A stretch of DNA of 64,000 nucleotides from Styela clava (Eukaryota; Chordata; Ascidiacea; Stolidobranchia; Styelidae): contig NC_135255.1 of the NCBI RefSeq assembly GCF_964204865.1, forward strand, positions 1,116,001 through 1,180,000. The letters run 5' to 3'. Positions within the stretch are counted from its first letter, which is position 1. Every line of letters starts with the position of its first letter. The notes beneath the pieces are model-generated. The model ran no database searches. It had not been told where the DNA came from and was given only the letters and a program-made list of their open reading frames with translations. Both the position numbers and the translations under genes were made by a program. Shown here piece by piece: positions 1 through 12,593 of the stretch.

Positions 1-229
1 CAATATTATTTCTAGAAACAGGACTACGACACTAACAAATGTTCGAAAAAAAAACAAATAAATGATACTTATTAAAAATCAACTGCAATATCTAATTCAC
101 TTTCTTCTGAATTGTTTTCGAAATCTACCATCTTGAAAATCGACTTTTCCTCTATAAGTGTACTGTGATTTTTGCAGTCTTGCATAAATTATTTTGACTT
201 TTTTTCTTACACTTGCAGTTTGCCAACTC

Positions 230-640
230 AAGAACTGATTTGAGGGCCACATGCTTCAGTGAATCATTGTTGGGTATAATCCTTATGTTTGCCAGTGTTA
301 AATAGACGTGCCCTGGTATCATTTACATTCTTCATACAGTGAACTAACAAATTCCTCAGCTTTATTTATTAATGCCTCGTTAACCTCAAAAGATCTTCAT
401 AGTTGAGAAAATATGAATTGAAACCACAATGAAGTCTCCAACATGAGTTTGATGGGCAGTTCCAATTGCAGAAAAGTGCTAAAGTATTTCAATATGAATA
501 GCCCATCTAAGCTGTTTGCAACTATTATGATTCTCATATACCTTTACGCTTCAAGACTTCTTGTTTAATCCATTTTATAGCAGCAGGGATTAGAGCCTGC
601 ATTAGGTCGGATTGGTGGAACATTGCCGTCTTCTTTTGTA
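230..640 (-). pseudogene. Degenerate coding relic, family unknown
   Basis: Read on the minus strand, this stretch gives protein-like runs broken by stops and frame changes, for example LMLETSLWFQFIFSQL, then RSFEVNEALINKAEEFVSSL, then after a frameshift ARLFNTGKHKDYTQQ. The runs resemble uncharacterised proteins that often accompany transposons in invertebrate genomes, but I cannot name the family. No start codon or complete frame remains. Confidence 0.25.
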
Positions 641-2540
641 GTACAGTATCTAAAATGAGGAAGAAAATCATATTTGGAACAGTATGAGTGTAAAAATACC
701 ACTAAATACTAACTAATACCTTGAATACATAATGCATTTTATCTGATGTACTCAATGAGCGTATGTACTACAGTCCAGCAGTATTTGCATACCATTACTA
801 GACTATATCGACACTAAATTTTGATATATCACAGTCTGAAATGCCCTATGACAGTATGAGTATGGACTATAGGCCTAGACTATATTTTAAAACATCAACT
901 GTCTGTCTACAACTTGATTTCTCACCTCTCAATCGTTTCCAATGCTACTTTTATTTCCACTCCGGCATAACTTACCGTATCATTGCTTCCCAGGTTCTTG
1001 TCGACTCTATGAATTTAGATTTAGACCAACCGACATTAGTAAAATTGATTATTTTCTTCTCTTTCACACAACCGTGCATTACAGAAACAGCCATTAATTT
1101 CTATTTCCAAATATGCTGTGGCCTATATAGTAGTATAAGTCTGCTGAATAGTCAAGAAGAGTCATTAAATTAATCATAAACATTTCATGCAAGCCAGAAA
1201 ATATCGTTGTTTGTGACATATTATTCTAGGTCTAGCCTTCCTTGGAGTTACCGCACCGTACCTATTCAATAACGTCTTATGAGCTAGTGCTCAACTAAAA
1301 TTGCTATTTATGGTAAGGATATACAAGTGTTTAATATCTTACTTATACTTTTCAACACCTCCTTAGAATAACTGAACTAATAATAACTGAAAAAAACTAT
1401 GGAAAGGCTACTTAACGCAAAAGCAAGCAGTAGTAGTACATCTGATATTCATCCGACCACTGGGGAATCACCTACAGCTGACTAATTCGATTGTTACGTC
1501 ATGCAGATGTCTGCGTTCATTGGCCCATGATACCGAAAAGAGAAAGTAGGACAGATGGTAACACATATTTATTGTAGTAAAAGTGTATTTTCTGTAAAAC
1601 GTGCAACTTTTGTAAGTGGGAACAAGGCAATATTTGTTACTAAATTTCTAAGGAACATTTTAAAATCATTTTCAGGTAGTTACCTTATGTGCACTACGAA
1701 ACTGAAAGATAAATGGCCTCGGCTCGCGGCCTATATGTATAAATACGCAAATAGGGATATATTTACCGCAAAATACGCGGTTATAATAATAAATTTTAAA
1801 AGATTTAAGGCTTTAATTCTACGCGGCCCCGCCATAAGAAAAGCATTGTTTGAGGCTCCAGAATACGATTTTACAGAAGGCCACTCAAGCGTGCGACGTC
1901 TGCGACGGTAACACTGATGTTTTCTATCCATTATGTAGTCATCAATGGTCTGATATGAGTGAGAAAAGTGTCTGAGCGGAAGCAGGGAGCATTGTTACGT
2001 CAAATTTTGCATCTTGCTGATTGGCCAATGTCACGAAGTAAACAAAGAAGTCAATGCACGGGAAAGGTCCTAGGAAGAATTTTTCGGGGGGCAAAGGTCC
2101 ATTCGGCGTTATAACTTATTTCCAGTGAGGAATATCAGAATTGGGTAAAAAGGTGAATAAAATTCACGGGGAAAAATAACCATCACAATTAGCTGAATCT
2201 AAAAGGCACACCCTCAATGTTCTACCGTCAGAATTTGAATCGATAAGATCAATATATATGGCGGAGTAATATTAATGTGAAAATTGTCATTCAGATATTT
2301 GGCAAATTGACCGCTACGGCTACGCTATAGTATAGTACCGGTAGTGATCTTACATTCTTATGCATGTATGCTGAAACTTACCGGTACCAGTAAAGGACAA
2401 GGTACGGTACCGGTATTTCGGTTACAACTTCTCTTTTTGGACTTTGTTTTTATCATTTTATTGGCATGCAAGGGATTGTTTTTGACCATACAGCAGTACA
2501 GTCATAGTTAAATTTTGGTTTATGAGTAACTACTGGAACT
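641..2540. other. No gene recognised
   Basis: AT-rich intergenic DNA. Short open frames at 841-1173 and 1555-1911 have no recognisable motif. Around 2330-2420 the word taccggta recurs, a low-complexity motif that also appears near 10750 and 57585. Confidence 0.4.
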
Positions 2541-2541
2541 A

Positions 2542-4001
2542 CCGTAAAAGCAGGTAACTTCGGATGGTTTATAACTTCGGATGAAATTTTTAATCGTTCT
2601 TATCTCGACTAATTTGCGTCATATTGTGCTTATGACAGTTTCTATAGCGAGGAATTATATATCTAAATCTGTTATCATATTCAATTGCGCAGTTTAATTT
2701 ATTTTATGATTAAAAAAATCATGTTTTAGCATAAAATTGACACTCCGTTTTCGAGCGGCTCAAATCGTGATTTCTACTGATGCTAACTTCGTCAAAATAG
2801 CATCATTCGATAGAGGGCGTTATCAATGTATATAGAAAATTAGACTGATCGCGAGATGTCGTATGAGGCCCGATAAAAAATTAAAATTTGAATAATTTTT
2901 TTTATCACAATAATAGCATCTGACGCAAACGTTGAACTTGACGTCACCCTAACGTCGCTCACTTCGAGGACGACGTCACGTTGCGTCGCCGTTACAGGTT
3001 TGACGCCAGACATTCGGGCGCCGACGAGTTGGCGTAGATTTGAAAATAACAACGATATTTTGTTCGATTGATCAATATCGGCAAAATATACGCATCAACC
3101 ATTTTCTGTGGATCGTAAATTCATGGCGTCAAATGCTGGAGATGTAATTCAATTAAATTTATTAAAAATGGCAATTAATGAAAAGCATATCCATTCGATT
3201 TGACGATTGCAAATTTCTCCATTTGGTACGACAACATGGGTTCAAAATAGAAAAATTGTGAGCAGTCGAGAAATATTGCGTAAATATAAAAATATATAAC
3301 CAGCGATAAATAACAACAATCATTGCTGCAGGTGAGTTCCGTTTTGTGAATTTAACGAAAGTAATTTTAATAAAGTTGCCAATTGCCAAATCGGTGTTTT
3401 GTCGTGATTTATGCACGGCCGACATTTAAATAGGTCAATTAAATAAAGAGTGCTGTCATGTGCATGCTCAATAATATATATTGTGCGACTATACATGGTG
3501 TGACTGTGGAGTGTAAAAAACGCTATCAAAACATCATCGGCTATAACTAAATCGACTATGACCGGTGAATATTCGGATCTAATGTTACGATAAGAGAAAA
3601 TAAAACGAGACATTTTAGTATAAAATCAACTTAAAAGTGCCTCGCTGGAAATCCCACGGTCGACATTATCATCGTCGCTCGCGACGAGGATTGAACATCT
3701 GGCATTTACGCAACGACGTAAAGCGTGCTTTGTCCTCACGCACGCACTTTTCGCTCTAGTTGCGGTGACGCAGGGAGGGGATACACCCATCCGAAGTTAG
3801 ATATTTATTTGCGTCGTTACAGATCACAGAAAATGAGACAATTAAGACAGAAAAAATGATCCGATCATCGAGAAAATTATATGTAGATGCAGAGAATTAC
3901 ATCAATGTAATATATTTCAAGTTTGACGCGAATCGGACAACAAACGGCAGAGTTATTGATTAAAATATAGTGAAATCATCCGAAGTTAGCTGCTTTTACG
4001 G
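2542..4001. mobile_element. Non-autonomous TA-flanked DNA transposon
   Basis: The left end (2542-2566) begins ccgtaaaagcag and runs into taacttcggatg. The right end (3977-4001) is its reverse complement with one mismatch, giving 25-bp terminal inverted repeats. Each end is flanked by TA (2540-2541 and 4002-4003), the target duplication typical of Tc1/mariner-type elements. The 12-mer taacttcggatg recurs just inside the left end (2572-2583) and inverted near 3788-3799, so there are subterminal repeats that may bind transposase. The interior has CG-rich stretches (2930-3030, 3650-3780) and no transposase frame, so the element would depend on a partner elsewhere. Confidence 0.7.
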
Positions 4002-4003
4002 TA

Positions 4004-5072
4004 TGGTACAAAGACATTCTTAGCTAGTTTTTTAGCAACCAAATAACATATTCCATTTTCATCATTAATTTTATCCTGCTGATTGGAATGATTTATACCA
4101 AAGTATAGGAAAATATTATTGAAATTTGATATATTTTTTAGCCACATTACACCACCTTTTCAGAACTATAAGGAATACGTAATGCGATTACTAAACTCAA
4201 TTTATTTAAAGAATAGGAAGTAAAACCCCAAATTGTCAAAAACAGCAACTAGTACCATATGGTGGAAACCAGCAATAGCTTGGTCAATCCAACCAGAATA
4301 ACTGCATAAAGCTGTAAAGGAAAATATTAGGATTGTCTTGAAATTGCACTTAAATTTAGGGCATGACTGCCCTTCGTTGCATTTTAATTTCTTAATATCA
4401 GTTTGTCTTTATAACTAAATTTGAAATATTGGCTGATTGCATTTCAATTACTTAATTTGATTACATGCGTGCATGATCTGACTTCTGAAGCATATTTTCA
4501 TTTTGCATTTCGCACTGCTGTCATGTAAAAGATGTACTAAATTGTACGTTGTTGTTGTTCTATGAAAAAGCGGTGAATTAGTTTTATATTCGCCAATAAT
4601 ACTTTCACATATTTGTTTGACTTTCAATCCCTTAAATAGAATCGAATGGATCTCAAAATAGTTGTTCTGGTTTAATTTTTGTCTGTGATAAAGATTAGTC
4701 TGTTAACATTGTACAGGCATATATATTTGTATTGGGAAATTTCATCTGGAGTCGTTTGTTTTCAGAAAGGACTCTATTAGGCTGCTGGATCGAATCATCA
4801 AGGCATGATCATTGTCCAATATGAGGTGCTAAGGCTGCTATTCCTGGCAATTTTGTTGTCTTGCAAGTTGTATAAAATTATTCAGACCCACATCCTTGGC
4901 ACGAAATTAATTTGAATATTGTCATTTTTACCATACATTTCAACCAAATATTTGAAGTTGCTGAAACAATTTTCTAATGTGGCGGTTTATCTAGTTTGCA
5001 GACTTTACTTTAATGAATAGTTAGTTGTTTCATGATTGCCTGGGTCATAGGTTCTCAATTCTATATCAGAAA
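4004..5072 (+). other. SVOP upstream region, possible 5' UTR intron acceptor
   Basis: No coding sequence. A pyrimidine-rich tract ending tttgcag (AG at 5000-5001) lies 71 bases before the SVOP start codon and could be the 3' splice site of a 5' UTR intron. A second candidate, gttttcag, is near 4759-4766. No promoter element can be assigned. Confidence 0.3.
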
Positions 5073-6608
5073 ATGGCAGATGATGTAGTTTCACTTACAT
5101 CACCAGATGATAGTCATGATAACAAATTGACTAATTCTGTGAACGATAGTGCTACATACTCCAGTACTGATGTTCAAAATACTACTGAAGAAACCTTCAC
5201 AGTCGAGGAAGCAGTTGAAGCTATTGGCTTCGGAAAATTTCAATGGAAACTTTCCATCATGACTGGGTTTGCCTGGATGGCTGATGCTATGGAGCTTATG
5301 ATATTGAGTATTATATCACCCCAGTTACGTTGTGTGTGGATGTTATACTCTTGGCAGGAAGCCCTCATCACTACAGTGGTATTTATTGGAATGATGTTAT
5401 CGTCCTCAATTTGGGGAAATATATGTGACCAGTTTGGTCGTAGAACTGGTCTTATTTTATGTGTGGTTTTCACATTTTACATGGGCTTATTAAGTGCATT
5501 CTCTCCTAACTATGTCTGGATTTTGTTGCTTCGTGGTTTAGTTGGCTTTGGTGTCGGGGGTGTTCCGCAGTCAGTGACCCTCTATTCAGAATTTCTACCA
5601 CAAAAATCTAGAGCAACTGCGATTGTTCTTGTGGAAGTCTTTTGGGCAATTGGTACATGCTTCGAAGTTCTTCTCGCTCTGCTCGTGATGCCAACACTAG
5701 GATGGAGATGGCTCTTGGCTTTAAGTTCCTTACCACTTCTTTTGTTTTCTCTTGCATGTAAATGGCTTCCTGAGAGTGCGAGGTATAACGTTTTGTCAGG
5801 GCATCCAGATAGAGCCATTATTACACTAAAGGAGATTGCTGCACAAAATGGGACCACATTGCCTGCTGGTAAGCTTATGTGTGGTCAGCAAGAAAAGCGT
5901 GGTCGGTTGGAAGATCTTTTCAAAAATGCAGAAATGACTAAGACAACTGTATTATTGTGGCTCATTTGGTTGAATTGTGCATTTGCTTACTATGGAGTTG
6001 TGCTCATGACGACAGAGTTATTGCAACAAGAAGGCACAGAAAATACTTGCTCGAGCATTGCTCAGAAGAAGAATGAATGCAATTTGAGTTGCCACAAATT
6101 GACATCAGCTGACTATGTGGATCTGTTATGGACAACTTTAGCTGAATTCCCAGGATTGTTTTTTACATTGGTGATAATTAATTTCATAGGTCGCAAAAAA
6201 ACAATGGCACTTACTATGGTTGGCTTTGCTGTGTTTTGTCTTCTATTGATGATATGTTCTTCCCGTAGTTTAATGATTTTTTTCTTATTTGTTGCACGAG
6301 CATTCATATCTGGCGGGTTTCAAGCTGCTTATGTCTACACTCCAGAAGTTTATCCAACAAATGTACGTGCAATAGGATTGGGAAGTTGCAGTGGTATGGC
6401 TCGTGTTGGAGCAATTATAACTCCATTTGTTGCTCAAGTACTGTTACACAAATCACTCTCGTTAGCTGTAGGAACATATGCTGGTGTCAGTTTGCTTGCC
6501 ATGGTTTGTTCACTGTTACTTCCGATCGAAACTAAAGGCCGTACCATGCAGGATTCTGTTGCGGTGGATAGTTCTTCTGGTGTGAGTCGTACAACTTCTA
6601 CGCAATAG
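5073..6608 (+). CDS. SVOP: Synaptic vesicle 2-related protein (SVOP), MFS transporter
   Basis: A 511-residue major facilitator superfamily protein, close in length to vertebrate SVOP (about 548), a vesicle-membrane protein of the SV2 group whose substrate is not established. The start is the ATG at 5073 (context aaaatgg); the open frame extends upstream only to a non-ATG codon and then a stop at 5022. Visible family marks: [17 protein letters not shown] near residues 45-60; [13 protein letters not shown] in TM1; MFS signature [10 protein letters not shown] at 115-124; [17 protein letters not shown] in TM4; [12 protein letters not shown] from 232; a Cys-rich luminal loop before TM8; GRKKTMAL; then [12 protein letters not shown] from 422 with [16 protein letters not shown]. 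About twelve hydrophobic segments are present. The coding region has no intron, whereas family genes usually have many, so a retrocopy or intron loss is possible. Identity is secure; SVOP rather than SVOPL is very likely. Confidence 0.96.
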   Translation: MADDVVSLTSPDDSHDNKLTNSVNDSATYSSTDVQNTTEETFTVEEAVEAIGFGKFQWKLSIMTGFAWMADAMELMILSIISPQLRCVWMLYSWQEALITTVVFIGMMLSSSIWGNICDQFGRRTGLILCVVFTFYMGLLSAFSPNYVWILLLRGLVGFGVGGVPQSVTLYSEFLPQKSRATAIVLVEVFWAIGTCFEVLLALLVMPTLGWRWLLALSSLPLLLFSLACKWLPESARYNVLSGHPDRAIITLKEIAAQNGTTLPAGKLMCGQQEKRGRLEDLFKNAEMTKTTVLLWLIWLNCAFAYYGVVLMTTELLQQEGTENTCSSIAQKKNECNLSCHKLTSADYVDLLWTTLAEFPGLFFTLVIINFIGRKKTMALTMVGFAVFCLLLMICSSRSLMIFFLFVARAFISGGFQAAYVYTPEVYPTNVRAIGLGSCSGMARVGAIITPFVAQVLLHKSLSLAVGTYAGVSLLAMVCSLLLPIETKGRTMQDSVAVDSSSGVSRTTSTQ

Positions 6609-7985
6609 ATCATTTTATAATTATTTACCTGATACACAACAAGAATATGAGTTTTGAATGGATATAATTGTGCCTGAAATAGGAAGTGAAATTGAGGTCT
6701 CAGCCATCTTATTCTGATGAAAAGAAGTATTCCAAATATTTAGTATATTAAGCATTTTGATTTTGTCCTATGGTATACATTACATAAGTTAAATGTTGTG
6801 CACATATATGTATTCCATTTGTTTTAAGTTGTGCAATATTATTGTGGATAAGCTATGTAATCAAATAATCCAATCTCTGGACCAAAATCAATTAACTTTG
6901 CACTTGCCTTCCTTGCGATACAATGTATAATCTAATATATATATCTATATATGTGGGATAGCATGGAAATATATACACAATATTACGTACAATATATAAT
7001 ATTCCTCACTTGTGTCTGAATATAACTCATTTTGATTTATGCATGCTTCTTTATACAATTATTTGAATCCAAATGTTTTTGCACTCTGTGAAATCCTAGC
7101 ACTTTATCTAGTATCAATATTTTCCCCCTTTTGCTGAGAAAGATTATGATATTTTTTGTTTGAAGTAATATTGTTTTATTTATAATATGCCCATTATAAT
7201 GTGTACATGACACCAAACAGTTTTCACTTGTTCATTTCTGCTAATTAGTTAATTCAATTTCATAGTCAAATCTTGTCAGTTCGTTTATTCATATTCAAAT
7301 ATATCCTTGTTACTTCTGTGTTTACATTACTGAAGTACAAGTTGAAGTCCCTCAATACCTCCCTTCAATACTTAGTTTGTGATCATGTAAATATAATCAA
7401 ATCCTCAGTGGTTGTTAGCCCTATAAGGCAAAGGATATAGTACGGTCACCACTCACCACTTCTTCATCAAGGCTATTAATGTACAACATGGTTATCTTCA
7501 TTTTCAATTTGTTTTCACTGGGTTTGTTTTGATGGACAACCCAAATGTTATTTGAATTATATTGTTTGATTCTTTAGATTCTCGTTTTACATTAGTCGGT
7601 CAGTAATCATATCTTGTTACTTTGTAGGGTAATCCTCAATGTTCTCTCTGCCTTGGGGTGTTTATTAATCATTACGAAATCAGTCAATATTATATACATT
7701 CGCAAACATCGTAGTTTATATTTGTGATGATCATTAAGACAAATTCAATGTTTATTTTCAAAAATGCAAATCAATTTGTGCATAGTTTTGCATATGAGAT
7801 TGTTCACACCAAAATTTGAGTGATGTGAATGTAATCTACCTACAAACTTGTCGACTCAGTTGTTTCGTATAAATTTTATTATTGTATGTAGCGCAATATA
7901 TTGGTTTAAACTTGTGGTAATTGATTGGAGCCTGTTTTGAAGTATCTTGATTTCTAGTAAATTTGATTGTCTCATTATTTATTCT
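6609..7985 (+). other. Probable SVOP 3' UTR and downstream spacer
   Basis: AT-rich and non-coding, with short TA runs near 6940-6960. I found no aataaa between the SVOP stop codon and 7990; the first one downstream is at 8173-8178, inside the SINE copy, so the polyadenylation site is unresolved. Confidence 0.35.
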
Positions 7986-7989
7986 TGAC

Positions 7990-8300
7990 GCATCGTCCTA
8001 AGCGTTATCAATACGCTTGCCATTGCACCTCTGATTACCCTACGCAGGTTCAAATCCTCTTTGGGATAATTATGTGCGGAAGGATTGCTCGAATCCTCAC
8101 CGCCGTGGGATGGTTCATTCAAGCGCTGGTCGGTTATAGCTTCCTCCACCACAAACTCCATGATGCATCTGAAATAAATTACTGTCCAACTAATTCTATA
8201 CCCGACGACATGGCTGTTATTATAAGGATCACTAAGTAACCTACAGTAAAAAAAATTTAGTGAGGCGCGACATATGAACAAGGCTATACCTTCGCATAAA
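7990..8300 (+). mobile_element. tRNA-derived SINE, degenerate copy 1
   Basis: About 300 bp homologous to the better-preserved copy at 59378-59694. It shares the blocks ctaagcgtt, aatacgct and gcacctct, an intact RNA polymerase III B box ggttcaaatcc at 8047-8057, the core gctggtcggtta with cttcctccaccac, then tacccgac, and a 3' part with cgacatatgaa. The A-box half is decayed and the 3' half carries a small insertion. An antisense open frame across it (7979-8326) is a by-product and shares VVEEA-TDQRL with the antisense frame of the other copy. Confidence 0.8.
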
Positions 8301-9765
8301 GTTCGCTGCTTGATCGAGAAAACCAATCTTGAAGAAATCCGCTAATTCATGCCAGGCCAATCATTACGCGTTTATCTAAGATCAATATGAATTTCAAGGA
8401 CTCTGTAGGTGCATTTGTTTTGTTAGTGGGCAATTTAGCATACAACGACAAAAGACATTTTGTTCAAGCATGCCCGAATCACTCGAAGCCTACTTGCACA
8501 TGCTAGTTGAACATCAAGAAAGGGCATTGGCATTTGAAATTACTGCAAAAAAAAACAGAAATTAGAATTTTCGTTGACATATATTAATTTAATTGTATGC
8601 GCCTGTCACTTTCTTATATTTTTTTGATTGATTTTTGAGTTCTATCGATGTGGGACCGTATCCGTTGAGTTTACCATACCAAAAATATGGCAAAAACAGT
8701 ATTTATACCAGCTATAGTTAAACTGCTTGATTCAGCTATAGGGATAAGTGTGTCCCCATCTATGTGTTTTCACCCCAGTACTATTTAACGTAGGCTACTT
8801 TAGCGGAGCAAACCACACTAACTCCTCCGAAGTCGATAAGCACATAAAAAATTATGATGCCAAATATTCGTATATTTCAGAGATGTACGATCGTATAGAA
8901 ATTGTCCAAAACAGTTAACGAAATACACTTAATACCTTATGGATAGTATATATATATATATGTAGTGGAACAAAATTTTTAACCAACAAATCAACAGGTG
9001 GTCACGAGACGCGCAAAAAAGCATGGGCCGCAGCCCGCAGAGATCATTTCCAGTATTTTGAGCAGACACGGTAGGATTTTGAGCCTGGTGCCAAGTTACC
9101 GACGACTTTGTCATTGTAATGTAAATTCATTTCGTTTGAGGCGTCGATCATCGATAAATATGATGCATCCGACGAAAAACAAAACGCTTGATTAAAATTG
9201 TGATTACACTTTACAGTCCAGATTTAAAAAAGATTCACAGTCACAATTTTGGATATCTCTTAATAACGAATACCCGTCGCTATGTAATCGAGCAAGCAAA
9301 CTGTTGTCCGTACTTTCAACCAGTTACTGTGTGATGCGAAAAAAACCTTTAATTAAAACGAAGCAAAAAAAAACGGTTTCAAGGCTACGCAATGTAGAAA
9401 CTTCTTTGAGGCCTCGTTTGCAATCCTATATCGGAAACGAAACAACAGCAAAATTCTCACTAGAGTCAATTGTGTTTATACGTGATTTGGCATGTACTTG
9501 TTTATCATGTGAGCTGTTTTATGCGTGCCTTTATTACGCATAATGGGTGCCAAGCACTGTATTTCATCACGAAAATATATGGTATCTTGTGTTTCATCCA
9601 TTTCAATTTTTTGCCGGCACATTGTTTGATAGTTTTTCTTCGTGTGAACTGTTTTTAAGTGTGCCTTTTTTGTCTGTAAGCATATTGAGTGTCCGACATT
9701 GCATTATATTACGCAAATATATGGTATTTCCTCCCGTTTCGGTCATTTTAATTTTTTGCCGGTCC
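8301..9765. other. No gene recognised
   Basis: Intergenic sequence with a (TA)n run at about 8948-8961. Short frames at 8998-9195 and 9304-9543 carry no known motif. Confidence 0.35.
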
Positions 9766-9824
9766 GCGAGTACATTTAATTCAATTTTTCCGGTCCGCCA
9801 GGGTAGAAAGGTTGGGAACCACTG
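9766..9824. mobile_element. Right end of a hAT-like element (remnant)
   Basis: The segment ccggtccgcc followed by aggttgggaaccactg at 9809-9824 is the reverse complement of the common hAT end cagtggttcccaacct. The matching left end and an 8-bp duplication were not found, so only this terminus is called. Confidence 0.45.
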
Positions 9825-10689
9825 CTATTAGTACAAAAGGATTAAATACCATTGATGCATATTCGCTACACCTGAACTATAGAACGGATGTTACTAAAGA
9901 TAAGTCAGTACACGAATATTGGAATTATTTTTTGTTGCGGAGGGATCATGTTCGCGGCATCAACTGCCTCGTTAACTCTGAATCAACCCACCCCGCCCTC
10001 GCGAGTAGAAGCGGGAATCATGACCTCACGTTTCGGGTATCATGTCGTTTCATTACAATGTCATAACAACTTCCTAATGTTTTTAAATTAAAGATTTTAC
10101 CAAATATACTTACTTATAACTACAGTTTTGTAAGTTACGCGGATTTAACTCTAATTCTACCAGTTTTTAACTATTCATCGTCCATTCTATCTCAACTAAT
10201 TTTGATATTTTCGCTACCAAACTTTTATCATCAACATTTTAAATTATATATATATGGCAATTACGAAGAAAAATATCAATGAAATATTACAGTGGATTTT
10301 CCCGTTGTGTAAAATACAAAATATGATGACAACATACTGTCACAAATCTATGTATTGTTTTAAAAACATTAATGTTCTTCATCACGTGTAGTAGCCAACA
10401 CTCTATGAGCTTTCTAATTGAACAACGCGATTCCTGGCGCCAGTGCACAACGGAATTCTGCAGTAACTGCTGTAACTTGTTTAATGGAAGGGTCGAGGCC
10501 AATTTTTAGCTCAACGACAAAGTTACAAGGCAAGTTACGATGCAATTCAAGTATTTTATTGAACCGTTAGTAGTGAGCACACCACTTATACATTTGAATC
10601 ACAGATATCAATTTCCCATTCTCTGAAATACTTGTTCTTAAGCTATAATAATGTTCACTGTAAATATAGTTTGCAGACAACTATTTTAT

Positions 10690-10818
10690 CCGGTCCGTCC
10701 CTAACTCGAGATGATAATACATATTGTCGGGGTATCGGTTTTTTTAAATACCGGTACGGCGTTTTCGCGTTGGTATCGAATCAGTATCGGCCCAAAAGTG
10801 ATATCGGTACATCTCTAA
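10690..10818. mobile_element. hAT-like terminal remnant
   Basis: The words accggtacggcg and tatcggtacatctcta match the style of hAT termini that begin tagagatgtaccgata when reversed. No partner terminus with a duplicated target was identified. A hAT transposase tail lies just downstream, which supports a decayed element here. Confidence 0.3.
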
Positions 10819-10962
10819 TTTAGTGTGGATGTTGAATATATTGATGACGCTGACACTCAAACGAAACTTCTGGACTCGAAGTCAAACCAACTTTCCAACA
10901 AAATTCATTAAGTATTGAGAAATGCAAAAATCTAGATTTATCGATTTGCAAGCACGTACAGT

Positions 10963-11088
10963 TATGAACGTGCATTCTCAATCACGAAAATAAATCAATA
11001 TTAGCTACGGACTAGGTTAACGGATGAACATTTGGATTCAATTATGTGCATCGCTATTTCTCCTTTGAAGCCCAACAGTTTGGTCCCC
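10963..11088 (+). pseudogene. hAT transposase C-terminal (hATC) relic
   Basis: Frame 10963 reads YERAFSITKINQY, a TAG at 11002-11004, then LRTRLTDEHLDSIMCIAISP. This matches the C-terminal dimerisation segment of ZBED/SCAND3-like hAT transposases (consensus style ER-FS--K--K--LR-RLTDEHL). The in-frame stop and lack of upstream domains mark it as dead. Confidence 0.6.
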
Positions 11089-11920
11089 TAAAAACGTTTT
11101 CAAAGAAGTTGTTTTCCGGGACATGAAATTGTTCCAGTGAATATATAGTTTTGTGTTTTACGGAAGTTCGTTTACAATACCAACAATTATTCGAACTTGG
11201 CGTGGCACGCAACAATATTATTTTGATAACTTATAATTTGATAACTAAAGCCTACTTGTCAACTTTTTCTCTTTAAATTACCTCTTCATAACAATATATT
11301 GTCTCAATATATATATATGTGAATATTTTTTAATCTTATATAAAGCCTACCAGTAATCTCAGCATTAAAAATTGTTTTTGTTGTATATTTCCAGTTTATC
11401 AGTATATGTCATATCTTTCAACTTTTCCCAAGTTTTGAGCGTGGGGATAATATAGCGACATAAACCCCAAATTTTCCCCAATGAGAATTAAAATTGAGAA
11501 AACAAAGTTGATTCTTCTCAAATTTATAATATATAATGATTTTCGTAGAAAATTTACAATTTAAGCTGCCAGGAACATGTTTCATCTCGTCATTATCAAA
11601 TTAAAGTTTATATTCCCAAATAATATTCCCACCAGTACGTCTCATTTGATACTTCATAATTATGATACTGTTTTTGACGTGATTACGAGGTCATATTTGT
11701 CATTAATTTGCTGTTTGATTGGTAATACATACTGCTCAATATATTTTCTAAAATAGTCTCAGTGGTCTAGAAAAAAGTTATAGGATTATATTCTGTGTAT
11801 CGTCGAAAACTGCCAATAAAGTCGAGTATAGAAAATTTTCGGTACTCACGTAGTATGTGTACCAGGTTGGAGTCTATTTTATTCCGATTTTCCATATTTT
11901 AGTTCTATTACGAGTTGGAG

Positions 11921-12059
11921 GACTGTCTGTGTTAGTCAAGTGAATATACACCCTAAACATAGGTTTCAGTCCCTTTACACAACTTGTTGTAAAGTAGGCG
12001 AACAAAATTATTTACCTCCATATTGACACACACACGTCTGGAGCGCCGAATTTACAATG
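11921..12059 (+). repeat. Dispersed repeat, copy A
   Basis: Matches, in inverted orientation, the segment 19940-20089: gactgtctgtgttag, aagtgaatatac, gtaaagtaggcgaac, aaaatta-ttacctcc and ctggagcgccga occur in the same order. The family and its ends are unknown; nothing codes. Confidence 0.7.
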
Positions 12060-12319
12060 TCTCTTCATTTACTTTTGGGGTGACCTACTGACGGTGATTG
12101 TTGGAACAAAGTCGGTTTACGAGTTTGAATGAAAACTATTGTCGGTCAAGTATCTTGGATCATACAGTACAAGTACAGCCTTCTAGCAGTGACGCCCGAT
12201 GTTCGTAAAACTGCAGAATCCGTGCTCGTGTTTCACAAAAAGTCGTCACGGCCGCATGTTGGCATTGGAGAATCGTAAAGTGACCTAGAAGTCCTAGGTG
12301 ACCAATAATTCGATAGGAG

Positions 12320-12585
12320 CAGTGGCGTATCTACTTAAAATGGCGCCCATGGCAAAGTCTAAAAATACGCTCCCTAGGTAGTTATTTGACAATTTATAAT
12401 GACTATTAATGAATTAGGATACTTCTACGTTATTATTTGAGTAAAAATACGAGTTTCAGTTATTCCCAATTTGAAATTATTTCATTGAAACGTTTCATTA
12501 TTGATACTTTTCGCCGTTTTTGCGCCCCTGTTCAAACGGCGCCCATGGCACGAGCCATGGCTGACACACCCTAGATACGCCACTG
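12320..12585. mobile_element. hAT-type MITE, 266 bp, exact 8-bp target duplication
   Basis: The terminal inverted repeats cagtggcgtatcta (12320-12333) and tagatacgccactg (12572-12585) are perfect over 14 bp. The element is flanked by gataggag on both sides (12312-12319 and 12586-12593), the 8-bp duplication typical of hAT elements. Internal words gcgcccatggc near both ends extend the inverted symmetry. It has no transposase. Just downstream ggagttatggtaaaca is tandemly doubled (about 12591-12630). Confidence 0.9.
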
Positions 12586-12593
12586 GATAGGAG

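Noticed and set aside
841..1173. 110-codon plus-strand open frame
   Set aside because: Composition looks random and no motif is seen.
8879..10818. A single hAT element from cagagatgtacgatcg to tatcggtacatctct
   Set aside because: The two ends are only loosely alike and the flanks show no 8-bp duplication.
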